Notes: generated by a model not told the origin, from the letters alone. Shown: positions 1 through 6,401, counted from the stretch's first letter. The stretch: 7,292 bases of DNA from Acidiferrobacterales bacterium (GCA_015492195.1 WGFP01000077.1:1-7292), one strand, 5' to 3'. Numbers and translations are program-made.

Positions 1-990
1 GACTACGGCTGCGGCGACCCTTCGCGCTACGTGCGCGAGGGGGACACCGTGCTCGACCTCGGCAGCGGCGGCGGCAAAATCTGTTACATGGCGGCGCAAC
101 TCGTCGGCAGCCACGGGCGTGTCATCGGCGTGGACATGAACGACGACATGTTACGGCTCGCGCGCAAATACCAAGCCGACATGGCGGCCAAGCTGGGCGG
201 CGACCGGGTGCGTTTCCTCAAGGGGCAGATCCAGGACCTGAGGCTGGATCTTGCCGCCACCGAGGAATACCTGAACGACCGGCCGGTGCACACCTCGCAG
301 GACCTCGTCGCGCTTCAGTCCTTCCAGGCGCAACAGCGCGCGCAACGGCCGCTGATTGCGGACGCCTCGATTGACCTGGTGATTTCCAACTGCGTGCTGA
401 ATCTGGTAAACGAAGCGGAGCGCCGGCAAATGATTCGGGAAATCCACCGCGTGCTCAAGCCGGGCGGGCGCGTGGCAATCTCGGACATCGTCAGTGACGA
501 GGTCGTGCCGGAGACCCTCAAGGCCGATCCCGACCTCTGGAGCGGCTGCATCGCCGGCGCGTTCCAGGAACAGGAGCTGCTTGCCGCCTTTACCGAGGCC
601 GGCTTTCTTGCCGCAAGCTACGACAAGTGGGACGAAAAACCCTGGCAGGTGGTGGAAGGCATCGAGTTCCGTGCCGTGACCCTGACCGCGGTCAAAGGCG
701 CGAGCACGGCCTGTCTGGATCGCGGTCATGCCGTCATCTACCGGGGGCCGTTCGCCTCGGTGACCGACGACGAAGGCCATGTCTACCCCCGCGGCGAGCG
801 CATGGCGGTGTGCGAGCGCACCTTTCAGCTGCTCACGAGCGGCCCCTATCAGGAAGACTTCATCGGCATCGCCCCGGCTTGCCTGCGGGACCCGGTCCCG
901 TGGTGCGCGCCAAATGGAACCCGGCGGCCGGCGGCGGAAAGCAAGGGGGCGGCCCACGCCGTAGCCCGCGACAGTGACACGTGTTGTTAA
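1..990 (+). CDS. arsM: ArsM-type arsenite S-adenosylmethionine methyltransferase, 5'-truncated
   Basis: The reading frame is open from the first base, so the gene starts outside the window; 329 codons remain and a TAA ends it. Residues 17-25 (VLDLGSGGG) are SAM-binding motif I, and the acidic residue of VIGVDMN (Asp45) fits the ribose-binding position of a class I methyltransferase. Three cysteines sit in contexts diagnostic of As(III) methyltransferases: YGCGDP (Cys4), SNCVLNL (Cys131) and SGCIAGA (Cys183). From family knowledge, these correspond to the arsenic-ligating Cys72, Cys174 and Cys224 of algal ArsM. The protein would methylate trivalent arsenic in the cytoplasm. A segment of roughly 50 residues between motif II and the second cysteine is longer than in the shortest ArsM proteins, and there is a C-terminal extension with YRGPF, PRGERMAVC and a terminal Cys-Cys. 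The gene converges on gyrB with 12 bp between the stop codons. Activity on arsenic is inferred; a related thiol or metalloid substrate is possible. Confidence 0.8.
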   Translation, partial: DYGCGDPSRYVREGDTVLDLGSGGGKICYMAAQLVGSHGRVIGVDMNDDMLRLARKYQADMAAKLGGDRVRFLKGQIQDLRLDLAATEEYLNDRPVHTSQDLVALQSFQAQQRAQRPLIADASIDLVISNCVLNLVNEAERRQMIREIHRVLKPGGRVAISDIVSDEVVPETLKADPDLWSGCIAGAFQEQELLAAFTEAGFLAASYDKWDEKPWQVVEGIEFRAVTLTAVKGASTACLDRGHAVIYRGPFASVTDDEGHVYPRGERMAVCERTFQLLTSGPYQEDFIGIAPACLRDPVPWCAPNGTRRPAAESKGAAHAVARDSDTCC

Positions 991-1002
991 AAGCGCGGGG
1001 GG

Positions 1003-3435
1003 TTAGACGTCGAGATTGCTGACCGACAGCGCGTTTTGTTCAATGAACTCGCGGCGCGGCTCCACCTGATTTCCCATCAGCATGGTGAACACCTCACTCG
1101 CGGCCACGTCGTCATCGGCATTGACCTTGAGCAGGCGGCGCGTCGCCGGATTCATCGTGGTCTCCCACAGCTGTTCCGGGTTCATCTCGCCCAGGCCCTT
1201 GTAGCGCTGGATCGTCTGGCCGCGGCGCGCCTCATTCATCAGCCAATCCAGAACCCGGTCAAAACTGTCGGCGTGCTCGCTTTTTTCGCCGCGCTTGATC
1301 ACGGCCTCCCCCGTGAACAGCGTCTCGAGGCGCGCGCCCAAGGCGCGCATGGCGGCGTACTCGCTGGAGCCGACAAATTCCGCGTCGATCCGGCTCTGGG
1401 TCACGGAGCCGTGTTCGCTGAGCGCCACCAGAATTTCGTGCAGGTTGTTGCGTTTATCAAAGCCCAGGCTGACGTCATAACGGCTCCCGCCGTTGTGGTC
1501 TTCGGCGAGACGCTGCTGCAGCTCGACCACGAACTGCTCCGCGCGGCGTTTGTCCTTGAGCAGCGAGGGAGTAAGCGTCGGCATGTAAATGAGTTTCTGC
1601 AACATCTTGGTGTTGTATCGCCGGGACAAGCGCTTGATGTTCTGCTGAACGGCCAAGTAACTGCGACACAACGCGGCCAGCGCTGACCCTTGCAATGTTC
1701 GGTTTTCGGGAAGGTGCAGGCTGGCACCGTCCAGCGCCGTATCCAGCAGGTAGTCTTGCAGCTCGGCGTCGTCCTTCAGGTAGCGTTCGCGTTTCCCGTG
1801 TTTGATTTTATATAGGGGGGGCTGGGCGATATAAATATGGCCGCGGCTGATAAGCTCGGCCATTTGGCGATAAAAGAAGGTCAGCAACAGGGTGCGAATG
1901 TGCGATCCGTCAACGTCGGCGTCGGTCATGATGATAATGCGATGGTACCGTAACTTATTGATATTAAAGTCATTATTTCCTACCCCGGTACCGAGCGCGG
2001 TGATCAAAGTGGCCACCTCCGCGGAGGACAGCATCTTGTCAAAACGGGCGCGCTCGACATTCAGGATTTTGCCCTTAAGCGGCAGTACCGCCTGAAAGCG
2101 CCGCTCGCGCGCCTGCTTGGCGGAGCCGCCCGCCGAGTCCCCCTCCACCAGGTACAGCTCACACAGCGCCGGGTCGCGCTCCTGACAGTCGGCAAGCTTT
2201 CCCGGCAGGCCCGCAAGATCCAGGGCGCCTTTGCGCCGGGTCATCTCACGGGCCTTGCGCGCCGCTTCGCGCGCCCGCGCGGCCTCGATGACCTTCATGG
2301 CAATGGCGCGGGCGTCGGCGGGGTTCTCGAGCAGAAACTCCTCCAGCTTGCTGTTGACGACGGATTCCACCACCCCCTTCACGCCGGACGAAACCAGCTT
2401 GTCCTTGGTTTGCGAGGAAAATTTGGGGTCGGGGGCCTTGACCGACAGCACGGCGGTCAAGCCCTCGCGGGCATCGTCTCCGCTCGTGACGATCTTTTCC
2501 TTTTTGGCCAGATTGGTTTTTTCGATGTACTGGTTGAGCGTGCGCGTCATGGCCGCCCGCAACCCGGCCAGGTGGGTGCCGCCGTCCCGCTGCGGGATAT
2601 TGTTGGTAAAACAAAAGATGTTTTCCTGATACGAGTCGTTCCACTGAAGGCACAACTCGACGGAAATCTTATTCTTGGTTGCCGAGATATAAATGGGTTT
2701 TTGGTGCAGCGGCGTCTTGTTACGGTTCAGGTGGGCCACGAACGCGGCGATCCCGCCGCGATATTCAAAAACGTCTTCCTTGCCGGTGCGTTCGTCAAGC
2801 AGGGCGATGCGCGCCCCGGAATTAAGGAACGACAGTTCGCGCAGGCGCTTGGCCAAAACGTCATATTGAAAAGTGATGTTGTTGAAGATCTCCGCGCTGG
2901 GCTTAAACCAGATATCCGTGCCGCTTTCGCTGCTTTTCCCCACCACCTTGAGGGGCGCCTGCGGTTCGCCCTGGCGATATTTCTGACGGTACAGCTTGCC
3001 CTCACGGCGGATCGTCAGCTCAAGCGCTTCCGACAGGGCGTTGACCACCGAGACGCCCACCCCGTGCAGCCCGCCTGAAACCTTGTAGGAATTCTGGTCG
3101 AACTTCCCGCCGGCGTGGAGCACGGTCATGATAACCTCGGCGGCGGACCGGCCCTCCTCCGGTATAATGCCCGTTGGGATCCCGCGGCCATTGTCCGAGA
3201 TTGTTACCGACTCGTCGCTGTGTACCGTAACCTTGATTTGATTGCAGTGCCCGGCCAACACCTCGTCGATGGAATTGTCGACGACCTCAAAGACCATGTG
3301 GTGCAACCCGGTGCCGTCGTCGGTATCCCCGATGTACATGCCGGGTCGCTTGCGCACGGCCTCCAGGCCCTTGAGGATCTGGATGCTGTCGGAGTCATAG
3401 GATGTTTTCTTCTTTGTCTTCGGGGCCTTATTCAT
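1003..3435 (-). CDS. gyrB: DNA gyrase subunit B
   Basis: This is the ATPase and Toprim subunit of DNA gyrase, which pairs with GyrA to introduce negative supercoils. The product is 810 aa, against 804 in E. coli. The GHKL ATPase domain shows Glu50 and Asn54 (EVVDNSIDE), Asp81 in SDNGRGIP, and the glycine lid GGLHGVG at 121-127. The transducer has QTK at 342-344. The Toprim domain has EGDSAGG at 431-437, PLKGK at 452-456 and TDADVDGSHI at 504-513, all intact, including the Asp and Lys where quinolone-resistance changes are known. Residues from about 555 to 735 form the insertion seen in proteobacterial GyrB, followed by the conserved tail with QRYKGLGEMNP and VEPRREFIE. The ATG start gives an N-terminus that aligns with E. 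coli after eight extra residues; only a weak Shine-Dalgarno is visible. The gene follows dnaN on the same strand after a 150-bp gap, with no recF between them. Confidence 0.98.
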   Translation of the reverse strand: MNKAPKTKKKTSYDSDSIQILKGLEAVRKRPGMYIGDTDDGTGLHHMVFEVVDNSIDEVLAGHCNQIKVTVHSDESVTISDNGRGIPTGIIPEEGRSAAEVIMTVLHAGGKFDQNSYKVSGGLHGVGVSVVNALSEALELTIRREGKLYRQKYRQGEPQAPLKVVGKSSESGTDIWFKPSAEIFNNITFQYDVLAKRLRELSFLNSGARIALLDERTGKEDVFEYRGGIAAFVAHLNRNKTPLHQKPIYISATKNKISVELCLQWNDSYQENIFCFTNNIPQRDGGTHLAGLRAAMTRTLNQYIEKTNLAKKEKIVTSGDDAREGLTAVLSVKAPDPKFSSQTKDKLVSSGVKGVVESVVNSKLEEFLLENPADARAIAMKVIEAARAREAARKAREMTRRKGALDLAGLPGKLADCQERDPALCELYLVEGDSAGGSAKQARERRFQAVLPLKGKILNVERARFDKMLSSAEVATLITALGTGVGNNDFNINKLRYHRIIIMTDADVDGSHIRTLLLTFFYRQMAELISRGHIYIAQPPLYKIKHGKRERYLKDDAELQDYLLDTALDGASLHLPENRTLQGSALAALCRSYLAVQQNIKRLSRRYNTKMLQKLIYMPTLTPSLLKDKRRAEQFVVELQQRLAEDHNGGSRYDVSLGFDKRNNLHEILVALSEHGSVTQSRIDAEFVGSSEYAAMRALGARLETLFTGEAVIKRGEKSEHADSFDRVLDWLMNEARRGQTIQRYKGLGEMNPEQLWETTMNPATRRLLKVNADDDVAASEVFTMLMGNQVEPRREFIEQNALSVSNLDV

Positions 3436-3514
3436 ATCTAAATTTTACCATTCTTGCTGGGGCCTGGGTTGCGCGCACAGCTGCTGGAGGGACAAGTTGT
3501 GTATAGGCTGCGGA

Positions 3515-3530
3515 TGTTTCACGTGGAACG
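3515..3530 (-). promoter_or_regulatory. parS-like ParB-binding site 1
   Basis: On the minus strand the 16 bases read CGTTCCACGTGAAACA. This matches the widely conserved parS consensus TGTTNCACGTGAAACA at every specified position except the first base. It lies in the dnaN-gyrB gap, 80 bp upstream of the gyrB start codon. ParB dimers bind such sites and spread to form the partition complex near the origin. The parA and parB genes are not in this window, so the function is inferred from the motif and its place beside the origin genes. A TATACA hexamer lies just downstream in the gyrB direction (3500-3505), so the site could also overlap a gyrB promoter; no convincing -35 is present. Confidence 0.82.
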
Positions 3531-3551
3531 GAGGCCTTCGGTCACCCGGGG

Positions 3552-3567
3552 TGTTTCACGTGAAACG
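3552..3567 (+). promoter_or_regulatory. parS-like ParB-binding site 2
   Basis: The 16 bases TGTTTCACGTGAAACG match the parS consensus at all but the last position. The inner 14 bases (3553-3566) are a perfect palindrome. The site begins 37 bp after the start of the first parS-like site, and its end is 18 bp from the dnaN stop codon. Two near-consensus sites within 53 bp are very unlikely by chance and support a genuine centromere-like locus close to oriC. Confidence 0.87.
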
Positions 3568-3585
3568 TTGCGTTTAGTCCCCAGG

Positions 3586-4686
3586 CTACAGCCTCATCGG
3601 CATGATGATATACCGGGTGGCCTTGTCCGCGGGACTAAAGATCGTGCAACTGCTGTTGGGGTCGTTTAGCGTGAGAGTAATGTCGTCTGTGGAGATGGCG
3701 CTGACCGCCTCGATGACATAATTCACGTTGAACCCTATTTCCATGGCTTCGTCATTATACTCGATCGGGACTTCCTCGTGCGCTTCTTCCTGTTCCGGGT
3801 TATGTGCGGTTATGCCTAAGTTCTGCTTGCTGAGGCTCAGGCGTACACCGCGATATTTCTCGTTGGACAGAATGGCCGCACGGTTCATGGCCTCCCTGAA
3901 GGTCTCACGATCAAGTTTTATCTTCTTGGTTTGCTCAGCCGGGATTACCTTGTTGTAGTCAGGAAACCTTCCGTCTATGAGCTTGGTTGTAAATGTCAGC
4001 CGGTTTGTTTGAGCTTGCAGGTGGTTTGTGCCAACCCGGAGCTCAATATCGTCTTCTGCATCATCCAGCAGACGAATAATCTCATGGACCCCTTTGCGTG
4101 GAATGATCATTTGCCTCAGGTCTTTGCTGTCCCGCGGGACGTCCATCTCGCTGATCGCCATCCGGTGACCATCGGTCGCGACTGCGCGCAGGCGTTTTCC
4201 TTCAAACTCTAACAGCAGCCCGTTCAGGTAATAGCGCACGTCCTGTTGGGCCATGCAAAAATGAGTGCGCTCAAGGAGCCCCTTAATCTCTTTTTGGGGA
4301 AGCTTTAGTTCTAGCTCCCATTGTGTTGTCTCAATACTTGGAAAGTCGTCTGGGGGCAATGTCAACAGCGTAAATCGGCTCTTCCCCGCCCTAAGGACCG
4401 CCTTGTCCCCCTCCTTTTTAATATGGATGCTTGATTTTTCCGGAAGCGCGCGGCAAATATCCAAAAGTTTCCTTGCGGGAATAGTCATTGAGGCGCCGGG
4501 TGCCTCTTGACCAGAAACCTTGACGACCACTTCAACCTCAAGATCCGTACCCGTAAGTGTAATGCCGTTGTCCCCCTGCCTCATGAGCGCGTAGGAAAGA
4601 ATGGGTAGGGTCTGCCGCCTTTCGACGACACCGGCTACAACAGCCAGAGGCTTTAACAGTTCATCACGATCAAGCGTTATCTGCAT
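3586..4686 (-). CDS. dnaN: DNA polymerase III subunit beta (sliding clamp)
   Basis: This is the ring-shaped processivity clamp that tethers DNA polymerase III and other clamp-binding proteins to DNA. The length, 366 aa, is the same as E. coli DnaN. Recognisable blocks in order are VVERRQTLPILS (about 20-31), GTDLEVE (46-52), RYYLNG (151-156), ATDGHRM (170-176), KLIDGRFPDY (235-244), SNEKYRGVRL (274-283) and the C-terminal MPMRL. The last block lines the hydrophobic cleft that binds clamp-interacting peptides. The ATG start gives the canonical MQITLDRDELLKPL N-terminus. The Shine-Dalgarno is weak: an AGG lies about 13 bases upstream. The gene is more AT-rich than gyrB to the eye. It lies downstream of dnaA across a 239-bp gap that may contain the origin, and upstream of gyrB across the parS pair. 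Confidence 0.98.
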   Translation of the reverse strand: MQITLDRDELLKPLAVVAGVVERRQTLPILSYALMRQGDNGITLTGTDLEVEVVVKVSGQEAPGASMTIPARKLLDICRALPEKSSIHIKKEGDKAVLRAGKSRFTLLTLPPDDFPSIETTQWELELKLPQKEIKGLLERTHFCMAQQDVRYYLNGLLLEFEGKRLRAVATDGHRMAISEMDVPRDSKDLRQMIIPRKGVHEIIRLLDDAEDDIELRVGTNHLQAQTNRLTFTTKLIDGRFPDYNKVIPAEQTKKIKLDRETFREAMNRAAILSNEKYRGVRLSLSKQNLGITAHNPEQEEAHEEVPIEYNDEAMEIGFNVNYVIEAVSAISTDDITLTLNDPNSSCTIFSPADKATRYIIMPMRL

Positions 4687-4700
4687 AGTAATAACTAAAC

Positions 4701-4712
4701 CTTATATATAAG
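4701..4712. repeat. AT-rich perfect palindrome CTTATATATAAG
   Basis: This 12-bp perfect palindrome lies 14 bp upstream of the dnaN start codon and is the most AT-rich point of the dnaA-dnaN gap. It could be part of a DNA-unwinding element or a -10-like element for dnaN. The sequence shows only the symmetry and composition. Confidence 0.6.
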
Positions 4713-4717
4713 ACTTG

Positions 4718-4729
4718 TAGTAGTTATAG
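4718..4729 (+). other. Candidate DnaA-trio element (TAG TAG TTA TAG)
   Basis: Read 3' to 5', the four triplets are GAT, ATT, GAT, GAT. Three fit the reported DnaA-trio pattern 3'-(G/A)A(T/A)-5'; the second, ATT, does not. The 3' end of this strand faces the GC cluster and the DnaA-box-like sites. The 5' end faces the AT-rich palindrome. This is the polarity expected for a DnaA filament growing from the boxes into the unwinding region. The element is short, so chance occurrence is possible. Confidence 0.35.
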
Positions 4730-4900
4730 AGGCGGCACATTTCTGTTGATATGTTAGTTATGGATGGAGGGCTTAGTGGTTTTTTGTCTGAATAAGTTGT
4801 TAGCAGTTGGATGTATGTCCTGTGTGTAATTGTCGTGTGTGGTGAATGATACAGCTACTTCTTGTTTGTACAAGCAGGATGATCACAGTACCCTCACAGC

Positions 4901-4909
4901 TTATCTACA
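4901..4909 (+). promoter_or_regulatory. DnaA-box-like site (8 of 9)
   Basis: TTATCTACA differs from the high-affinity DnaA box TTATCCACA at one position. It is the best match in the dnaA-dnaN gap and lies 17 bp downstream of the dnaA stop codon. It may be a low-affinity origin site. Confidence 0.45.
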
Positions 4910-4925
4910 GGCCCTGTCTTTTGGG

Positions 4926-6260
4926 TTAGGTAGTAAGAATTCTAAGGAGGTTGTTGTAATCTTCTTTGGTTCTTGCGTCCTTTGATGCCAGATCTGCAAT
5001 TTTTCGACAGGCATGAAGCACGGTGGTGTGATCACGGCCGCCGAACGCGTCGCCGATTTCCGGGAGGCTGTAATTCGTCAGTTCCTTAGACAGCGCCATG
5101 GCCACTTGGCGAGGGCGCGCGACCTGCCGCGATCTGCTTTTTGAGTGTAAATCCGAAACGCGTATTTTATAGTACTCGGCAACGGTCTTCTGAATATTGT
5201 TGACCGTAACGAGACGGTCCTGAAAGGTTAGGAGATCCTTGAGGCTATCGCTGGCAAGGCCGACATCAATGGGGGACCCCGTAAAAAACGCACTTGCAAG
5301 GATACGACGCAGGGCGCCTTCCAGCTCACGTACGTTGGAGCGGATACGCTTAGCAACAAAGAATGCAACTTCCTCCGGCAGCTCCGTTCCCTCCTGTTTG
5401 GCCTTTTTCATAAGGATTGCCACGCGCGTCTCAAGCTCAGGAGGGTCAATGGAAACGGTGAGCCCCGACCCAAACCGGGACACCAGGCGCTCTTCAACAC
5501 CCACCAGCTCCTTTGGGAAACGATCCGCAGTGATAATAACCTGACGCTGACCCTCTAGTAAGGCATTGAAAGTATGGAAGAATTCCTCCTGAGAGCGCTC
5601 CTTGCCCACGAAGAACTGGATATCATCAATCAGCAGTGCATCGAGATTCCGGTAGAGCCTTTTAAACTTATTGATCGCATTGTGTTGCAAGGCTTTCACC
5701 ATATCGGCTACAAAGCGCTCCGAGTGAACATAAGCAATACTGGCCGTCGGATTATGTTGCTGCATTAGGTTGCCGGCCGCCTGCATCAGATGTGTTTTGC
5801 CGAGACCAACCCCGCCGTAGATGAAAAGCGGGTTGTAGGCACGCCCCGGATTTTCGCCCACCTGTTTGGCCGCCGCGCGCGCGAGTTGGTTTGATTTTCC
5901 TTCCACGTGGCTCTCGAACGTAAAGTCCGGGTTCAGCCTTCCCAATACGAGCGGCCTCTTTCTTGCCGGGCTGGAAACATGTGAGACGGCGGGCGGGGGG
6001 GCGGTGCCTCGACCCTGGCTGCCGACCTCAATCAGAACGTTCACCCCCCCTCCGTTGGCGTACTCCCCAAGAAGCTCGGCGATTCGTCCAAGGAAGCGCT
6101 CTTTTACCCAATCCATTACAAAGCGGTTGGGCGCCAACAGGCGAACCCCTTCCCGCTCCTGCACGGCCTGCAGGGGACGAATCCAGGTGTTGAATTGCTG
6201 AGCGGACAGCTCCTCTTCAAGGCGCCCCAGGCACTTGTTCCAAAGCGCAGGCTGTGTCAC
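4926..6260 (-). CDS. dnaA: Chromosomal replication initiator protein DnaA
   Basis: DnaA is the AAA+ initiator that binds DnaA boxes, melts oriC and recruits the helicase. I chose the GTG at 6260 (444 aa). It is preceded by AGAGGG with a 6-base spacer and gives VTQPALWNKCL, which matches where family N-termini begin; an ATG at 6278 would add six residues but has no Shine-Dalgarno. Domain I covers about residues 1-80 (FNTWIRPLQ), followed by a short linker domain II (about 80-108). Domain III begins at NPDFTFESHVEG and carries Walker A GGVGLGKT (149-156), Walker B LLIDDIQF (209-216), SRFGSGL of box VII (about 261-267) and sensor 2 VRELEGAL (310-317). Domain IV ends with the DNA-binding signature GGRDHTTVLHACRKI (407-421). 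All key residues are intact. The gene is divergent from rpmH, and the perfect DnaA box upstream suggests autoregulation. Confidence 0.98.
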   Translation of the reverse strand: MTQPALWNKCLGRLEEELSAQQFNTWIRPLQAVQEREGVRLLAPNRFVMDWVKERFLGRIAELLGEYANGGGVNVLIEVGSQGRGTAPPPAVSHVSSPARKRPLVLGRLNPDFTFESHVEGKSNQLARAAAKQVGENPGRAYNPLFIYGGVGLGKTHLMQAAGNLMQQHNPTASIAYVHSERFVADMVKALQHNAINKFKRLYRNLDALLIDDIQFFVGKERSQEEFFHTFNALLEGQRQVIITADRFPKELVGVEERLVSRFGSGLTVSIDPPELETRVAILMKKAKQEGTELPEEVAFFVAKRIRSNVRELEGALRRILASAFFTGSPIDVGLASDSLKDLLTFQDRLVTVNNIQKTVAEYYKIRVSDLHSKSRSRQVARPRQVAMALSKELTNYSLPEIGDAFGGRDHTTVLHACRKIADLASKDARTKEDYNNLLRILTT

Positions 6261-6266
6261 CGGACA

Positions 6267-6272
6267 CCCTCT
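6267..6272 (-). promoter_or_regulatory. Shine-Dalgarno site deciding the dnaA start
   Basis: On the minus strand this reads AGAGGG, followed by six bases and then GTG. It lies inside the coding sequence of the longer ATG-started version. That favours the GTG as the true start of dnaA, as in E. coli, where dnaA also starts with GTG. Confidence 0.6.
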
Positions 6273-6315
6273 ATCCATATGGTTGGGGAGCGAAGTCTAG
6301 CCGTTAACTTCCGCG

Positions 6316-6324
6316 TTATCCACA
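6316..6324 (+). promoter_or_regulatory. Perfect DnaA box
   Basis: TTATCCACA is an exact match to the high-affinity DnaA box. It lies 55 bp upstream of the dnaA GTG start, in the spacer divergent with rpmH. It may serve dnaA autoregulation, an origin, or both; Pseudomonas has its origin in the equivalent spacer. It is the only exact copy I see in either origin-flanking spacer. Confidence 0.8.
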
Positions 6325-6337
6325 ACGTCTTTGCGCC

Positions 6338-6353
6338 GATTGTAGATACAATC
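6338..6353. promoter_or_regulatory. 16-bp inverted repeat, candidate operator between dnaA and rpmH
   Basis: GATTGTA and TACAATC are exact inverted 7-bp arms around a 2-bp GA spacer. The repeat lies 13 bp from the perfect DnaA box and 18 bp upstream of the rpmH -35 hexamer. The form suits binding by a dimeric repressor, but I do not recognise the regulator. It also contains a degenerate DnaA-box-like TGTAGATAC (7 of 9). Confidence 0.5.
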
Positions 6354-6371
6354 AGTTAGGGAGGATATGTG

Positions 6372-6401
6372 TTGACAAACATGCTTTAAAGGCAGTAAGT
6401 T
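6372..6401 (+). promoter_or_regulatory. Candidate sigma-70 promoter of rpmH
   Basis: A perfect -35 hexamer TTGACA at 6372-6377 is followed after 18 bp by TAAGTT (6396-6401), a weak -10 match. Transcription would begin near 6408 and leave a leader of about 53 nt before rpmH. The position and orientation suit expression of rpmH-rnpA-yidD-yidC. The -35 overlaps TGTTGACAA (6370-6378), a 7-of-9 DnaA-box match. Confidence 0.5.

Larger units (their letters stand above)
4687..4925. other. dnaA-dnaN intergenic region, candidate origin of replication
   Basis: This 239-bp gap contains no credible gene. My hand count gives about 39% GC, far below the flanking genes. From 4741 to 4850 the plus strand has about 35 G but only 7 C, an extreme skew. 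Going from the dnaA side to the dnaN side there are degenerate DnaA boxes (TTATCTACA at 4901-4909, 8 of 9; TGTGGTGAA at 4838-4846, TGTGTGTAA at 4821-4829 and TGTTGATAT at 4744-4752, each 7 of 9). These are followed by a GC cluster (4731-4737), TAG trinucleotides (4718-4729) and an AT-rich palindrome (4701-4712). This order resembles the basal unwinding system described in Bacillus subtilis (DnaA box, GC cluster, DnaA-trios, AT-rich DNA). No perfect DnaA box is present here, so the assignment is an inference; the dnaA-rpmH spacer is the main alternative. Confidence 0.5.

Noticed and set aside
151..957. Long minus-strand ORF (268 codons) opposite the methyltransferase
   Set aside because: It is a high-GC shadow of a gene with clear motifs on the plus strand, and the translation shows no recognisable domain.
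965..999. CCCGCG and CGCGGG arms around the end of the methyltransferase gene as a terminator
   Set aside because: The loop is 23 nt with a 6-bp stem, and there is no U-run after it on either strand.
2410..3078. Plus-strand ORF of 222 codons inside gyrB, and similar ones elsewhere in gyrB and dnaA
   Set aside because: They are antisense to strongly conserved coding sequence and have no motif of their own.
3454..3669. Plus-strand ORF across the dnaN-gyrB gap that could be mistaken for a small gene
   Set aside because: It overlaps the end of dnaN, and its MFHVE and VSRET peptide pieces are just the parS sites translated; there is no family resemblance.
4861..4874. Small hairpin CTTGT-TTGT-ACAAG downstream of dnaA as a dnaA terminator
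   Set aside because: The stem has only 5 bp and two G-C pairs, with no T-run on the dnaA strand.
5902..5914. CACGTG core within dnaA as a third parS site
   Set aside because: Only the central hexamer and a few flanking bases match; the outer arms of the consensus are absent.
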